DNA of 64,000 nucleotides, taken from assembly GCF_002075345.1 (NCBI RefSeq), contig NZ_NAEW01000002.1, forward strand, positions 186,001 to 250,000. The letters run 5' to 3'. The notes beneath the pieces are model-generated. The model did no database searches. It saw only the letters and a list, made by a program, of their open reading frames with translations, and had not been told where the DNA came from. Shown in pieces: positions 27,818-44,219 of the stretch (its first letter is position 1; each line of letters begins with the position of its first letter). The stretch comes from Citrobacter braakii. Its GTDB lineage: Bacteria; Pseudomonadota; Gammaproteobacteria; Enterobacterales; Enterobacteriaceae. A program made the translations under genes and the position numbers.

Positions 27818-28585
27818 CTACCCTTTACGCGGCGCGGTCTCTGCGTGATGACTGCGATGGCGGTGATAACCATCGATCATACTGCGAAAAATTTGTCCTG
27901 GCGTGTCACCCAGCGTGCACAGGTAAATATGCGCGCAGATGAACAGTAAGCCCACAATCGCTAACGCCATATGCAGCACCAGCATCACCGGCCCCGCCCC
28001 TACCACCTGCGGGTAGAGACATAGCAACCCGGTGATGATCAGTAGTGGAACCAGTGCGTACATGATGGCCAGGTAGGCCAGCTGTTGCAGCGGGTTAAAT
28101 TTGTCCTCTGCCGTTGCGGCAAACGGGTGCGGCTCACCTTTCATAATGCCATACAGATAAAAGCGTGTTTGCAGCAGGCAGCGTGATATCAACCCGCTAA
28201 ATTTCACGCGATAATGGCAGCCGTTGCCGCTGGTTGCGTTTATTAACACAAAGCCAATCCAGAAGGCCAGCAATGCGAAGCCACACCAGGTATGTACCTG
28301 CACCATTAAGGCCACCGGTCCGACAGAAAAGTGGCCAAACAGGCCGCTCAGCAGAAGCAGGATAAAGAGCAGCGCATTACCCCAGTGCCAGCGGCGGACC
28401 GCCAGCGAATAGAGGTAGTCCCGATGCTCTTCCCCGGTTGCCGTTTTGGGCGCCAGCATCCGACGTAACAGCGCGTGCGTTACCAGGCCCGCAATCATCA
28501 GCACAATAATAACGCCTGCATAAATGAGCCACAGCGGCCAGTAGTCCGGCGCATAGTGAAGCTCTGCTCCCCAGATAGAATTCAT
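27818..28585 (-). CDS. phsC: Thiosulfate reductase cytochrome b subunit PhsC
   Basis: 255 residues, a multi-spanning inner-membrane protein with at least four hydrophobic segments and several histidines suited to binding two b-type haems (for example RWHWGN and HTWCGF). It takes electrons from menaquinol and passes them to PhsB. Its start overlaps the phsB stop by 4 bases. Confidence 0.93.
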   Translation of the reverse strand: MNSIWGAELHYAPDYWPLWLIYAGVIIVLMIAGLVTHALLRRMLAPKTATGEEHRDYLYSLAVRRWHWGNALLFILLLLSGLFGHFSVGPVALMVQVHTWCGFALLAFWIGFVLINATSGNGCHYRVKFSGLISRCLLQTRFYLYGIMKGEPHPFAATAEDKFNPLQQLAYLAIMYALVPLLIITGLLCLYPQVVGAGPVMLVLHMALAIVGLLFICAHIYLCTLGDTPGQIFRSMIDGYHRHRSHHAETAPRKG

Positions 28586-29160
28586 ACATTACCCTCCTGA
28601 TGGATCTCTTTACGCCGATAGACACTTACCGGGCCGCTACGCGTATCTTGCTGGCGATAAACCTCTTTTTGATTAATCCAGTGCTGAATTTCCGGGTCAT
28701 CGCGACGTCCAAACTTCAGCGCATCCGTCGGACAAACGGAAACGCAGGCTGGCGATTGTCCGACCTCCAGGCGAGTATCGGCGCAGAAGTTACATTTGTC
28801 GGCAATCCCCGTTTGTGGGTTGAGGTAGCGGACATGGAACGGGCAAGCGGCAACGCAGTAGTCACAACCAATACAGCGAGACTTATCCACTTGCACAATG
28901 CCATTTTCGTCACGAAATGAAGCGCCGGTAGGACAGACGCTGACGCACGGCGCATCTTCACAATGCTGACAGGAAACGCGAACAAACTGGAAGTGGGACA
29001 GCACCTCAGGTTCATGTTCGGGTGAACGGATCTGCACTTGTAGGCGACTAAATCCCTCCGGCACGTCATTCAGTACCTTGCAGGCAACCGTACACGCCTG
29101 ACAGCCAATACAGCGTTTCTCGTCATGCAGCATGACATAAGGGTTTGTTGATTGATTCAT
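28582..29160 (-). CDS. phsB: Thiosulfate reductase iron-sulfur subunit PhsB
   Basis: 192 residues, the electron-transfer subunit with four ferredoxin-type cysteine clusters: [35 protein letters not shown] and [15 protein letters not shown]. The start [17 protein letters not shown] at 29160 gives the Salmonella length; an earlier in-frame ATG at 29178 adds six residues and overlaps the phsA stop. It relays electrons from PhsC to the molybdenum site of PhsA. Confidence 0.95.
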   Translation of the reverse strand: MNQSTNPYVMLHDEKRCIGCQACTVACKVLNDVPEGFSRLQVQIRSPEHEPEVLSHFQFVRVSCQHCEDAPCVSVCPTGASFRDENGIVQVDKSRCIGCDYCVAACPFHVRYLNPQTGIADKCNFCADTRLEVGQSPACVSVCPTDALKFGRRDDPEIQHWINQKEVYRQQDTRSGPVSVYRRKEIHQEGNV

Positions 29161-29174
29161 GATGTTCTCCTTTC

Positions 29175-31448
29175 TCATGCCCGACGAAGCGTGACGCCAG
29201 CGGTGTGCACCACCGTACCGGAAACCGGACTGGTAACATGCGGAAGCAAATTACCGCAGTGAATACCGTGCGTCGTCGCCGCGGTTTTAGCTCCCGCCTT
29301 GGCGCCAAATCCCATATAAACGAACAGCGTATCGGGTCGTATTCCGGCAGTAACCAGCGCTTTGCCTTTTTCCTTACCGGTCGCATTTTCCAGCCAAATC
29401 TCATCGCCGTTTTTGATGCCTTTTTCACGGGCCGTTTGCGGGTGGATCCACACCGCGTTATCCCACATCAGCTCACTCAGCAGTGGTACATATTGCGTCG
29501 CGCCGTTGGTATGCACCGCAACTTTTCCCTGAATAAAATAGAGTTCATTGTCGCCTTTGAGGGCAAAATTGCGGGCGCGCGGAATACCGTAGCCAGGCAA
29601 AAGTACTTCCAGCTCTTCAGAGTAGAGTTCAATTTTTCCAGACGGGGATTTAAAGCGCAGTTGCTCGCCATAGGTACCGTCGCCGTCAACCGCCACCGCG
29701 CCCGGATAACGCGCCACAAACTGACGCACTGCTTCAGGTTCCCGCAGCAGCAGCGGAATCCCCCACTCCCGATATCCTTTCTGACGCAGTTCAGCGGAAA
29801 GCGCATGATCGCCATTAAGCTGGTACAGCTGCCGTGTCTGCATATCCTGCCAGGGGTAGAACTGCCCAAGGCCTAACTGCACGGCCAGCTCTTTCCAGAT
29901 TTGCCAGCTCGGACGCGCATCCCCAATCGGCTCTACAACCTGCTGGCGCAGGGCATAGGCCGGATTCAGGCCCGACATGTCAGAGACTTCTTCATCACGT
30001 TCAAGGTAGGTGCATTCGGGTAACAGATAATCGGCATATGCCGCGCTTTCGCTTAAATAGACATCGCAACTGACCACCAGATCGAGTTGTTCGACGGTTT
30101 TGACCAGATCAGGCCGACAGGTCACGGTTTGGAAAGGATTGTGGCGGGACATGATCCATCCCTTCACCGGATACGGCGTCTGGTTTAACACGGCATCGAT
30201 GATGCTTTGCACCACGCCGCCGCCCGCCGCGATGTACTTGAATTGTGGGGCAACCAAATCGATGCGCTGCGCCGTTGGCTTGGGCAATTTGGCATCAGGT
30301 TTTGCCAGCACCGGAGCGACCTTCTCTCCGGCCAGCTTATTGTAGGTCGCCGCGGCTTTTTTCTGGTACAAGCCCCCTTCACGCTCAATATTTCCCAGCA
30401 GCGCATTGAGGGTGAAAATCATACGCCGCATATCAATTTCTTCTTGCGAAAACGTCGCGCGATGGCCTGGGCTGACGATAGCATGAGGCGCACAGGCGGC
30501 CATTTCGCGGGTGACCCGAACAATGACATCAGCAGGCACATCAGCCTGCTTTTGCGCCCATTCCGGCGTGGTCTCTTGTACCGCTTCTGCCAGTTGGTCA
30601 AACCCTGTGGTGTAGCGCGCAACGAAGTCCGCGTCATACAGATGTTCATTAATCATGACGTGACACATGGCCATTAACACCGGCAAGTCGCCGCCCGGCT
30701 TGAGCGCATGCCATTCATCCGCCTTGCTGGAGAAGACTGACAAACGGGGATCGAAGCTGACCATTTTTGCGCCCTTTTCCTGCGCGGTCATCAGTTCATG
30801 CGTTTCGGCAACCTCAATACCTTCATAGAGATTGTGGCCAAAAGAGACCATATAACGGGTATTGGCGATATCCATAGCCAAATCGCCGCCCATCATCACT
30901 TTGGCGGCAATCGATTTTCCGGCAGGGCATGTCGAGGCATGCGTAAAGGTGTTTGGCGATCCAAACGCCGTTGCCAGCTGAAATAAATGACCCGAAAGCG
31001 AACCGGATTTGGAAGAGAATACGACCCCCTGAGGACCATGCTGCGCTTTTATTGCCATCATTTTTTCGGCAATTTCTTTGTAAGCCTGTTCCCAACTAAT
31101 AACCTGCCATTCTCCGCTGCCGCGAGGCCCTGTGCGTTTCATGGGTTTGACAATACGGTGCGGGTCGTTGACCAGGCTAACACCACTGCCTCCGCGCGCG
31201 CAGACACGCGTGCCTTGTTGAGGCGCATTAGGGTTCCCCTGAATAAAAACCGTCTTGTTATTAATTACCTGTGCCTGTATTGGGCAACGATAAGAACACA
31301 TTTCGCACAAGCTTGGCGTCAGGGATGTTTTCCCCTTAATGCTCTCTGGAGAATTTCGCGCCAGTGCGCCAGGCGGAAAACTGCCTATCGCGCAGGCCGA
31401 GCAACCGATACCCACTCCTCGCAAAAAATTACGCCGACTAATGCTCAT
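29175..31448 (-). CDS. phsA: Thiosulfate reductase molybdopterin subunit PhsA
   Basis: 757 residues. It begins with a twin-arginine signal ([19 protein letters not shown]), so it is exported folded to the periplasm. A [4Fe-4S] motif follows, CEMCSYRC with the fourth cysteine in VCARGG. Cys in [12 protein letters not shown] is the likely molybdenum ligand. It belongs to the DMSO reductase family, phsA/psrA branch, and reduces thiosulfate to sulfide and sulfite during anaerobic growth, giving the H2S phenotype of Salmonella and Citrobacter. It is the first gene of phsABC. Confidence 0.95.
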   Translation of the reverse strand: MSISRRNFLRGVGIGCSACAIGSFPPGALARNSPESIKGKTSLTPSLCEMCSYRCPIQAQVINNKTVFIQGNPNAPQQGTRVCARGGSGVSLVNDPHRIVKPMKRTGPRGSGEWQVISWEQAYKEIAEKMMAIKAQHGPQGVVFSSKSGSLSGHLFQLATAFGSPNTFTHASTCPAGKSIAAKVMMGGDLAMDIANTRYMVSFGHNLYEGIEVAETHELMTAQEKGAKMVSFDPRLSVFSSKADEWHALKPGGDLPVLMAMCHVMINEHLYDADFVARYTTGFDQLAEAVQETTPEWAQKQADVPADVIVRVTREMAACAPHAIVSPGHRATFSQEEIDMRRMIFTLNALLGNIEREGGLYQKKAAATYNKLAGEKVAPVLAKPDAKLPKPTAQRIDLVAPQFKYIAAGGGVVQSIIDAVLNQTPYPVKGWIMSRHNPFQTVTCRPDLVKTVEQLDLVVSCDVYLSESAAYADYLLPECTYLERDEEVSDMSGLNPAYALRQQVVEPIGDARPSWQIWKELAVQLGLGQFYPWQDMQTRQLYQLNGDHALSAELRQKGYREWGIPLLLREPEAVRQFVARYPGAVAVDGDGTYGEQLRFKSPSGKIELYSEELEVLLPGYGIPRARNFALKGDNELYFIQGKVAVHTNGATQYVPLLSELMWDNAVWIHPQTAREKGIKNGDEIWLENATGKEKGKALVTAGIRPDTLFVYMGFGAKAGAKTAATTHGIHCGNLLPHVTSPVSGTVVHTAGVTLRRA

Positions 31449-31845
31449 ATAACCTCCTGTTATTAGATATATCCAATTATTATATGGTGTTTAAATTATT
31501 AATTTTTAACCTCACTCACATTTCATTAGAATATAGAGCAGCTAACCGCCAAAATAAAAACCCATTGTTTATAAAAGAATTTTAAAATTTCCAGAACACA
31601 ACAAATCAGCACCAAATAACAATAATGGTTCTCATTTATATTATTTATCAGCTCATAGATTTCAGATAATTTATTCCAGTAATTTCCCTTAACAGTGCAA
31701 AATTTATTAATCAATTCTATTAAAGCCTGTTCATCTCAATTTTATTGCGTACATCATTCAGCATTGATAATCGCTTTGCTGATTACCTCGCTATTTTTTG
31801 GTATTCTTGGACGAGCGCTAAATTGATCCCGGACATAACTGAACA
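31449..31845. other. AT-rich divergent region between phsA and sbcB
   Basis: 397 bases, clearly more AT-rich than both flanking genes. It should carry the anaerobically controlled phs promoter and the sbcB promoter. I could not place an FNR or NarL site with confidence. A 62-residue hydrophobic reading frame on the minus strand (31714-31526) is present but lacks a good ribosome site, so I do not call it a gene. Confidence 0.5.
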
Positions 31846-33270
31846 ATGAATGACGGCAAGCAGCAACCTGGTTTTCTCTTTCACGATTACGAGACCTTTG
31901 GTACCCATCCGGCGCTGGACAGACCCGCGCAATTTGCGGCTATCCGCACAGATAGCGATTTCAACATCATCGGTGAACCTGAAGTCTTTTATTGCAAACC
32001 CGCAGACGACTATCTGCCGCAGCCTGAGGCGGTGCTGATAACCGGTATCACACCGCAGGAAGCGCGTGAAAAAGGAGAAAATGAAGCCGCCTTTGCTGCG
32101 CGCATCCACGCCCTGTTCACCGTGCCGAAAACCTGTATCCTGGGCTATAACAACGTGCGCTTCGATGATGAAGTAACGCGCAACATCCTGTATCGCAATT
32201 TCTACGATCCCTATGCCTGGAGCTGGCAGAACGATAATTCACGCTGGGATCTGCTGGATGTGATGCGCGCCTGCTATGCCTTGCGTCCTGAAGGAATTAA
32301 CTGGCCGGAAAACGACGACGGCTTACCCAGCTTTCGCCTGGAGCATTTGACCAAAGCCAACGGTATTGAACATGCCAATGCCCACGATGCGATGGCCGAC
32401 GTATACGCCACAATTGCGATGGCGCAATTAGTGAAGTCGCGCCAGCCGCGCCTGTTTGATTATCTCTACAGCCATCGCAATAAGCACAAGCTGGCCGCAC
32501 TGATTGATGTCCCGCAAATGAAGCCGCTGGTCCATGTTTCGGGGATGTTCGGCGCATGGCGCGGCAACACCAGTTGGGTGGCGCCATTAGCCTGGCATCC
32601 TGAGAATCGCAACGCGGTGATTATGGTCGACTTAGCCGGTGATATTTCACCGCTGCTCGAACTGGACAGCGACGCGCTGCGTGAGCGGCTCTACACTGCT
32701 AAAGCTGATCTGGGAGATAACCCAGCCGTGCCGGTTAAACTGGTGCACATCAACAAATGCCCGGTACTGGCACAGGCGAATACCTTGCGCCCGGAAGATG
32801 CCGATCGCCTTGGCATTAACCGCCAGCATTGTCTGGATAATCTCAAAATACTGCGCGAAAACCCGCAGGTTCGCGACAAAGTGGTGGCCATCTTCGCCGA
32901 TGCGGAACCCTTTACGCCATCAGATAACGTAGACGCACAGTTGTACAATGGTTTTTTCAGCGATGCCGATCGTGCCGCGATGAAAATCGTTCTGGAAACT
33001 GAGCCGCGCAATTTACCGGCGCTGGATATCTCCTTTGTCGATAAGCGCATTGAAAAGCTGCTGTTTAACTACCGCGCACGTAACTTCCCCGGAACGCTGG
33101 ATGAAGCCGAACAGCAGCGCTGGCTGGACCATCGTCGTCAAATATTCACGCCGGAGTTTTTGCAAAATTACGCCAATGAATTGCAGATGCTGAGCCAGCA
33201 ATATGCAGATAACAAAGGGAAACTGATGCTGCTGAAGTCACTCTGGCAGTATGCGCAAGAGATTGTATAA
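31846..33270 (+). CDS. sbcB: Exodeoxyribonuclease I SbcB
   Basis: 474 residues, a processive 3'-5' single-strand DNA exonuclease of the DEDD family. The first exonuclease motif is FHDYETFGTHP near residue 14; the late DEDD residues lie in NAHDAMADVYAT near residue 180. The SH3-like and C-terminal helical domains follow. It acts in recombination and mismatch repair and binds SSB. Nearly identical to the E. coli protein, with one residue fewer at the start. Confidence 0.97.
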   Translation: MNDGKQQPGFLFHDYETFGTHPALDRPAQFAAIRTDSDFNIIGEPEVFYCKPADDYLPQPEAVLITGITPQEAREKGENEAAFAARIHALFTVPKTCILGYNNVRFDDEVTRNILYRNFYDPYAWSWQNDNSRWDLLDVMRACYALRPEGINWPENDDGLPSFRLEHLTKANGIEHANAHDAMADVYATIAMAQLVKSRQPRLFDYLYSHRNKHKLAALIDVPQMKPLVHVSGMFGAWRGNTSWVAPLAWHPENRNAVIMVDLAGDISPLLELDSDALRERLYTAKADLGDNPAVPVKLVHINKCPVLAQANTLRPEDADRLGINRQHCLDNLKILRENPQVRDKVVAIFADAEPFTPSDNVDAQLYNGFFSDADRAAMKIVLETEPRNLPALDISFVDKRIEKLLFNYRARNFPGTLDEAEQQRWLDHRRQIFTPEFLQNYANELQMLSQQYADNKGKLMLLKSLWQYAQEIV

Positions 33271-33281
33271 CTCCCACGTAT

Positions 33282-33315
33282 AAAAAAACCGGAGAACATG
33301 TCTCCGGTTTTTTTT
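33282..33315. terminator. Bidirectional terminator between sbcB and plaP
   Basis: CCGGAGA and TCTCCGG form a 7-bp stem with loop ACATG, flanked by 7 A on the left and 8 T on the right. It therefore works as a rho-independent terminator for both sbcB (plus) and plaP (minus). Confidence 0.93.
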
Positions 33316-33330
33316 ATCTAAATACAGTTA

Positions 33331-34692
33331 TTACGCGATATCTTCGTCGTACTGTGGCACCGGGTTACGGAAGCTTTTGGTCACGCAAGCCAGGTAAATC
33401 AGACCAATAGCGGCCCAGATCAGACCCAGAACCATTGAGCTCTCTTCCAGGTTCACCCACAGCGCACCAACGGTCAGCGCACCGCACATTGGCAGGAACA
33501 GATACTGGAAGTGGTCTTTCAGCGTCTTGTTACGCTTCTCACGGATCCAGAACTGGGAGATCACCGACAGGTTAACGAAGGTAAACGCCACCAGCGCACC
33601 GAAGTTAATCAGCGCCGTCGCCATCACCAGGTCGAAGTTAATTGCCAGCAGAGCAATCGCACCAACCAGAATGATGTTCATGGACGGAGTACGCCATTTC
33701 GGGTGGACATAACCGAAGAAACTTTTCGGGAACACACCGTCACGCCCCATCACATACATCAGACGCGCTACGCCTGCATGCGCCGCCATACCTGACGCCA
33801 GTACGGTAATGGTAGAGAAAATCAGCGCGCCGACCTGGAAGAACTTACCAGCGACATACAGCATGATTTCCGGCTGCGAAGCGTCCGGATCCTTGAAGCG
33901 TGAGATATCCGGGAAGTACAGCTGCAACAGATAGGTGGAGACGATAAAGATCAGGCCACCAATCAGCGCGGTCAGGAAAATCGCCCGCGGGATCACACGT
34001 TCAGCGTCTTTGGTTTCTTCAGACAGGTTGCTGATACCGTCAAAACCGGTGAACGAGAAGCACAGGATAGTCGCTCCCGTGATCATCGGGATCACATGCG
34101 CATCACCTGACCAGAACGGACGGCTGCTCGCCAGCGTACCGGCACCTTCCCCTTCGAACACGCCATAAACGACCATGCCGAGGATCACTGCAATCAGCAC
34201 CACCTGCAACAACACGATGACGGTGTTGAAATTCGCAACAGATTTCAGGCTGCGCAGGTTAAAGGCGGTCATAAAGGCCACCAGCGCCACCACGAATATC
34301 CATGACGGTATCGACGGCACCAGAGCTTCAAAATAAATTTTCGCCAACAGAATGTTGATCATCGGTGCGAACAGGTAGTCCAGCAGTGACGACCAACCCA
34401 CCATAAAGCCAACGGTCGGGCTAATGGATTTCTGGGCGTAAGTGTAGGCAGAGCCTGCAGACGGATAGCGACGCACCAGTTTACCGTAGCTCAGTGCGGT
34501 AAAGAGGATGGCGATCAGTGCAAAGGCGTAAGCTGTCGGGACGTGACCATCGGTCATTCCTGATACGATACCGAATGTATCGAACAGCGTCATCGGCTGC
34601 ATATAGGCAAGGCCCATCATGACAACCGGAACCAGCGTAAGCGTTTTACGTAATTCCACGCGAGAGGTGTTTGGAGTAGCGTTATGCGACAT
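33331..34692 (-). CDS. plaP: Putrescine importer PlaP
   Basis: 453 residues, an amino acid-polyamine-organocation (APC) transporter with about twelve membrane segments. The sequence starts [31 protein letters not shown] and is nearly identical to E. coli PlaP (YeeF), a low-affinity proton-driven putrescine importer linked to swarming. It is convergent with sbcB and downstream of yeeY. Confidence 0.94.
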   Translation of the reverse strand: MSHNATPNTSRVELRKTLTLVPVVMMGLAYMQPMTLFDTFGIVSGMTDGHVPTAYAFALIAILFTALSYGKLVRRYPSAGSAYTYAQKSISPTVGFMVGWSSLLDYLFAPMINILLAKIYFEALVPSIPSWIFVVALVAFMTAFNLRSLKSVANFNTVIVLLQVVLIAVILGMVVYGVFEGEGAGTLASSRPFWSGDAHVIPMITGATILCFSFTGFDGISNLSEETKDAERVIPRAIFLTALIGGLIFIVSTYLLQLYFPDISRFKDPDASQPEIMLYVAGKFFQVGALIFSTITVLASGMAAHAGVARLMYVMGRDGVFPKSFFGYVHPKWRTPSMNIILVGAIALLAINFDLVMATALINFGALVAFTFVNLSVISQFWIREKRNKTLKDHFQYLFLPMCGALTVGALWVNLEESSMVLGLIWAAIGLIYLACVTKSFRNPVPQYDEDIA

Positions 34693-34840
34693 GGTTATCC
34701 CCCATTACGGCGAAAACCGTCGCGTAAGCAAAAAATTGCCCCATTTTTTGTTAATCCTCAGCGACAACAACTGTCGATTTTTAAGTAAGTATCTATCCGG
34801 TACGAAGCCCGGCCTCTTTTATGAATGATTGGTTTGATGC

Positions 34841-34875
34841 AAAAAAATAACCGACGCGTATTAAAACGTCGGTTA
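34841..34875 (-). terminator. yeeY terminator
   Basis: On the minus strand CGTCGGTTA is not the first arm alone: TAACCGACG and CGTCGGTTA pair as a perfect 9-bp stem with a 10-base loop (34848-34875), followed by seven T (complement of 34841-34847). It lies about 90 bases after the yeeY stop and ends that transcript before plaP. Confidence 0.85.
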
Positions 34876-34961
34876 ATGTCATTTTTTGCAAGCGGCGTAT
34901 TTTGCACTAATTTGGAGAGAAATAACAAGAGATTGAAGCTACTACAAAAGAATATTTTTTC

Positions 34962-35891
34962 TTAACTGATTGATTTATCAGCAGCCGTTTTAACGTACAC
35001 CCCCGCAATAGCACTATTTGCTAAAATCTCATCTCGCCACCAGGCACTGGCCAACCCGGCAGTCTGTTCATTCCAACCTATCCACACGGGTTCAAAGATA
35101 ATTTGTGCGACTACCTTTTTCTCAATCAGAGCGCCGCTCTCCAGAAATCGCTGCGCCAGATAGCGCGGAATATAGCCGCATCCCAGACCACTGATTTGCA
35201 GTTCCAGCTTGGTTTTGAAGTCAAAAACGGTGATGGCTTCCTGATCGTCGAGCACCTGAGAGCCCGAAACGTTGGCATGCTGTGCATTGTCGCCCACCAC
35301 AATCGCGCGAAATCGCCGAATAGTGCGACGATTCAACGGCTCCTGTTCCTGCGCCAGCGGATGATGCGACGCAACCACAAACACCTGCTCCAGAACCCCT
35401 AGCTGCGCAAAGCCAAATTCGCTCGCGGCAGGCGGTTCATGCGTGGCGCCGACAATAATATCTGCCCGCCCCTGAGTAAGGGCATCCCAGGAGCCGCCCA
35501 GCACGCCATTGATAAATTTCAGGCGCGTCACACTGTGGTGTTGATAGAAAGATTCGATGAGAGGGGCCAGCAGCGAAAAGGGAAACGTATCATCTACGCC
35601 AATAACCAGTTCATTCTCCCAGCCTTCGTGAAGTTTAATCGCCTGCTTTTCGAGTTCGCGGACGGTGTGCAACACCTCCCGCCCCTTTTCCAGCAGCATC
35701 TGCCCGGTACGGGTAAACTTAGCCCGATGGCCGCTGCGATCGAGTAGCTGAATATTAAGATCGCTTTCCAGCTTATGGACGGTGTAGCTAAGCGCAGACG
35801 GCGTCTTAAACAATTTTGCCGACGCCGCAGCGAAACTGCCCTCTTTTTCCAACGCATCGAGGATGATAAGAACGTCCAGAAGTGGTTTCAT
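34962..35891 (-). CDS. yeeY: LysR-type transcription regulator YeeY
   Basis: 309 residues. The N-terminal winged helix-turn-helix (ALEKEGSFAAASAKLFKTPSALSYTVHKLE) is typical of LysR regulators, followed by an effector-binding domain from about residue 90. The target genes and effector are not known to me. It lies between yeeZ and plaP on the same strand as both, which makes plaP a possible target, but nothing in the sequence proves this. Confidence 0.92.
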   Translation of the reverse strand: MKPLLDVLIILDALEKEGSFAAASAKLFKTPSALSYTVHKLESDLNIQLLDRSGHRAKFTRTGQMLLEKGREVLHTVRELEKQAIKLHEGWENELVIGVDDTFPFSLLAPLIESFYQHHSVTRLKFINGVLGGSWDALTQGRADIIVGATHEPPAASEFGFAQLGVLEQVFVVASHHPLAQEQEPLNRRTIRRFRAIVVGDNAQHANVSGSQVLDDQEAITVFDFKTKLELQISGLGCGYIPRYLAQRFLESGALIEKKVVAQIIFEPVWIGWNEQTAGLASAWWRDEILANSAIAGVYVKTAADKSIS

Positions 35892-35931
35892 ACTCGCCCC
35901 CTGGCGGTATCAGCGGCACTCTGCTGGTCTG

Positions 35932-36756
35932 TCACTCCATCGGCATCACCAGCGGGTCAGGATACTGGTACTCAAACCCAAGCTCGTTACAAATACGGTT
36001 GCCATCAATGACTTTACCTTTACCGTTATCCTCATTACCACGAAATTCCGGCGGCTCCATCCCCAACTGGCGGGCCATCTGTGGATAGAACACATTGCGC
36101 GCCGGATGCATAGGCGCACATATATTATAGATGTGTCCCCCTTTTGGTGCTTGCAGCAGCAAAGAGATGGCGGAAACCACATCATCCAGATGCACCAGAT
36201 TGACGCCATGGTGTCCATCTGGCGCTGTCTTGCCAGCGAAAAAACGACCGGGATGTCTTCCCGGGCCGACAAGTCCGGCCAGGCGCAAAATATCCACCGA
36301 AGTGCCGGGTAAATTGTGCAACCAGTCTTCAAGTTCTTTCAAAACGCGACCACTTGCCGTGACCGGGTTACGCGGAGTCCCTTCTTTCACGATGCCTTGT
36401 GCATCGCCATAGACCGACGTCGAACTGGTAAAAATAATCCGCGGGATACGGTACGCCAGCGCACTGTCGACCAGCTCCTGCATAGCCTGCAGGTAAAATG
36501 TCTCCCCCGGACCGCTACGGCGCGCAGGTAGCGTAATAACCAGCGCGTCGGCGTCCATCAGTGCGTCGAGATCGTCTGTCTCACAAACCAGTTCAGGCTC
36601 CAGGCGCAGCGAGTAGCTCTCTATACCACTCATGAGGGCCGCTTCCACCCCATCCAATGTGGTTTTGCTGCCGGTAACCTGCCAGCCTCTCGCCGCCAGC
36701 GACATAGCTAACGGCATGCCTAACCAACCTAAACCGACAATTGCGACCTTTTTCAT
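35932..36756 (-). CDS. yeeZ: YeeZ, NAD(P)-binding epimerase/dehydrogenase-like protein
   Basis: 274 residues of the short-chain dehydrogenase/epimerase superfamily, with the nucleotide-binding start KKVAIVGLGWLGMPLA. The motif FTSSTSVYGDAQG is typical of sugar-nucleotide epimerases. The substrate is unknown. The start at 36756 follows GGAGAGAAGGC; an ATG at 36915 would run back through the his promoter region and is rejected. Confidence 0.9.
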   Translation of the reverse strand: MKKVAIVGLGWLGMPLAMSLAARGWQVTGSKTTLDGVEAALMSGIESYSLRLEPELVCETDDLDALMDADALVITLPARRSGPGETFYLQAMQELVDSALAYRIPRIIFTSSTSVYGDAQGIVKEGTPRNPVTASGRVLKELEDWLHNLPGTSVDILRLAGLVGPGRHPGRFFAGKTAPDGHHGVNLVHLDDVVSAISLLLQAPKGGHIYNICAPMHPARNVFYPQMARQLGMEPPEFRGNEDNGKGKVIDGNRICNELGFEYQYPDPLVMPME

Positions 36757-36861
36757 GCCTTCTCTCCTGACTTTTGGCCTATAACGCAAGGCTACGCTAG
36801 CCCACAGTGGCTGACAATTCATAGTATCAATATGAAATGAATTAATGATCAAAAAAAGCCC

Positions 36862-36891
36862 TTGCTTTCCGTAGCTAAAGTGGTTTAGGTT
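36862..36891 (+). promoter_or_regulatory. his operon promoter
   Basis: TTGCTT (36862-36867) and TAGGTT (36886-36891) are 18 bases apart, followed by AAAAGACATCA and then the leader peptide. This closely matches the known his promoter of Salmonella and E. coli, which is also stimulated by ppGpp. Confidence 0.85.
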
Positions 36892-36930
36892 AAAAGACAT
36901 CAAATGAATAAACATTCATCGAGAAAATTT

Positions 36931-36978
36931 ATGACACGCGCTCAATTCAAACACCATCATCACCATCATCCTGACTAG
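36931..36978 (+). CDS. hisL: his operon leader peptide HisL
   Basis: 15 residues, MTRAQFKHHHHHHPD. The run of six His codons lets the ribosome sense charged tRNA-His; stalling there prevents the terminator at 37041 from forming. E. coli and Salmonella carry seven consecutive His codons and Val in place of Ala4, so this version has one His codon fewer. The ATG is at 36931, about 40 bases after the promoter -10 box. Confidence 0.95.
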   Translation: MTRAQFKHHHHHHPD

Positions 36979-37040
36979 TCTTTCAGGCGATGTGTGCTGG
37001 GAGACATTTAAATCTTCCAGCGGTGCATGAGCGTATGAGA

Positions 37041-37076
37041 AAGCCCCCGGAAGATTTCTTCCGGGGGCTTTTTTTT
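37041..37076 (+). terminator. his attenuator terminator
   Basis: AAGCCCCCGGAAG and CTTCCGGGGGCTT pair perfectly over 13 bp with an ATTT loop, followed by a run of eight T. This is the transcription attenuator controlled by translation of hisL, 62 bases downstream of the hisL stop and 45 bases before hisG. Confidence 0.96.
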
Positions 37077-37121
37077 GTGCGTGACCCAAACTGATTCAGA
37101 CAGGATAACGAGGAATAAAGA

Positions 37122-38021
37122 ATGTTAGATAACACCCGTTTACGCATAGCTATGCAGAAATCAGGTCGTTTAAGCGATGATTCACGCGAATTGCTGGCCC
37201 GTTGCGGCATTAAAATTAATCTTCACACCCAGCGCCTGATCGCGATGGCTGAGAATATGCCGATCGATATTCTGCGCGTGCGTGATGACGATATCCCGGG
37301 TCTGGTGATGGACGGCGTCGTAGATCTCGGCATCATCGGGGAAAACGTTCTCGAAGAGGAACTGCTCAACCGCCGGGCACAGGGTGAAGATCCGCGCTAT
37401 TTTACCCTGCGTCGTCTGGACTTCGGCGGTTGCCGTCTTTCGCTGGCTACCCCGGTTGATGAAGCCTGGGATGGCCCGGCAGCGCTGAACGGTAAGCGTA
37501 TCGCTACCTCTTACCCACACCTGCTTAAACGTTATCTTGATCAAAAAGGGGTGTCGTTTAAATCCTGTCTGTTAAACGGCTCTGTAGAAGTCGCTCCCCG
37601 CGCAGGTCTGGCTGATGCGATTTGCGATCTGGTGTCAACCGGAGCCACGCTTGAAGCCAACGGTCTGCGTGAAGTGGAAGTGATTTACCGCTCTAAAGCC
37701 TGCCTGATTCAGCGCGACGGCGAAATGGCCGAAGCCAAGCAACAACTGATCGACAAACTGCTGACCCGTATTCAGGGGGTCATTCAGGCACGTGAATCAA
37801 AATACATCATGATGCACGCGCCGAGCGAACGTCTGGACGAAGTCATCGCCCTGCTGCCAGGCGCTGAGCGCCCTACCATTCTGCCACTGGCGGGTGACCA
37901 GCAGCGCGTAGCCATGCACATGGTCAGCAGCGAAACCCTGTTCTGGGAAACGATGGAAAAACTGAAAGCGCTCGGCGCCAGCTCCATTCTGGTGCTGCCG
38001 ATTGAGAAGATGATGGAGTGA
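37122..38021 (+). CDS. hisG: ATP phosphoribosyltransferase HisG
   Basis: 299 residues, long form with a C-terminal regulatory ACT-like domain. It joins ATP and PRPP in the first step of histidine synthesis and is feedback inhibited by histidine. The start [19 protein letters not shown] and the PRPP-binding region [14 protein letters not shown] match the family. Confidence 0.98.
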   Translation: MLDNTRLRIAMQKSGRLSDDSRELLARCGIKINLHTQRLIAMAENMPIDILRVRDDDIPGLVMDGVVDLGIIGENVLEEELLNRRAQGEDPRYFTLRRLDFGGCRLSLATPVDEAWDGPAALNGKRIATSYPHLLKRYLDQKGVSFKSCLLNGSVEVAPRAGLADAICDLVSTGATLEANGLREVEVIYRSKACLIQRDGEMAEAKQQLIDKLLTRIQGVIQARESKYIMMHAPSERLDEVIALLPGAERPTILPLAGDQQRVAMHMVSSETLFWETMEKLKALGASSILVLPIEKMME

Positions 38022-38026
38022 TAGCC

Positions 38027-43549
<5,523 letters not shown>

Positions 43550-43556
<7 letters not shown>

Positions 43557-44161
43557 CGAAGCAACAATGCCGCGAGCTGGACTGGGAAAAAACCGACGGA
43601 CTGATGCCAGTCATCGTGCAGCATGCGGTTTCCGGTGAGGTACTAATGCTGGGTTATATGAACCCGGAAGCACTGGATAAAACGCTTGAAAGCGGCAAAG
43701 TGACCTTTTTCTCGCGGACCAAACAACGCCTGTGGACCAAGGGTGAAACCTCCGGTCACTTCCTGAACGTGGTGAGCATCGCGCCCGACTGCGACAACGA
43801 CACCCTGCTGGTACTGGTTAACCCGATTGGCCCGACCTGCCATAAAGGCACCTCAAGCTGCTTTGGCGATGCCAGCCACCAGTGGCTGTTCCTGTATCAA
43901 CTGGAGCAACTACTGGCCGAACGTAAAACCGCTGATCCGGCAAGCTCCTACACTGCGAAGCTGTATGCCAGCGGCACCAAACGCATTGCGCAAAAAGTGG
44001 GTGAAGAAGGCGTAGAGACCGCGCTGGCCGCAACCGTGAACGATCGTTTCGAACTGACCAATGAAGCCTCTGATCTGATGTATCACCTGCTGGTTCTGCT
44101 GCAGGATCAGGACCTCGACCTGACGACGGTGATTGAGAATTTACGCAAAAGACATCAGTAA
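43550..44161 (+). CDS. hisI: Bifunctional PR-AMP cyclohydrolase / PR-ATP pyrophosphatase HisI (HisIE)
   Basis: 203 residues, with an N-terminal cyclohydrolase (zinc/magnesium motifs [10 protein letters not shown] and [12 protein letters not shown]) and a C-terminal pyrophosphatase ([13 protein letters not shown]). They carry out the second and third steps of histidine synthesis. It is the last gene of the operon, ending just before the terminator at 44173. Confidence 0.98.
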
Positions 44162-44172
44162 TCTGTAGACGT

Positions 44173-44202
44173 AAAAAAAACCGGGCGAGCCCGGTTTTTT
44201 TT
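44173..44202. terminator. Bidirectional terminator of his operon and wzzB
   Basis: CCGGGC and GCCCGG pair around a two-base GA turn, extended by A/T pairs: eight A on the left and eight T on the right. It suits termination on both strands between convergent hisI and wzzB. Confidence 0.93.
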
Positions 44203-44219
44203 GTTATTGAGATGAGCGC

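Noticed and set aside
31526-31714. 62-residue hydrophobic reading frame on the minus strand upstream of phsA
   Set aside because: It has a possible membrane segment, but it lies in very AT-rich DNA, its ATG lacks a ribosome site at proper distance, and I know of no homologue.
36757-36915. N-terminal extension of YeeZ by 53 residues
   Set aside because: It would cover the his promoter region, and the known family starts at MKKVAIVGLGW with a strong ribosome site.
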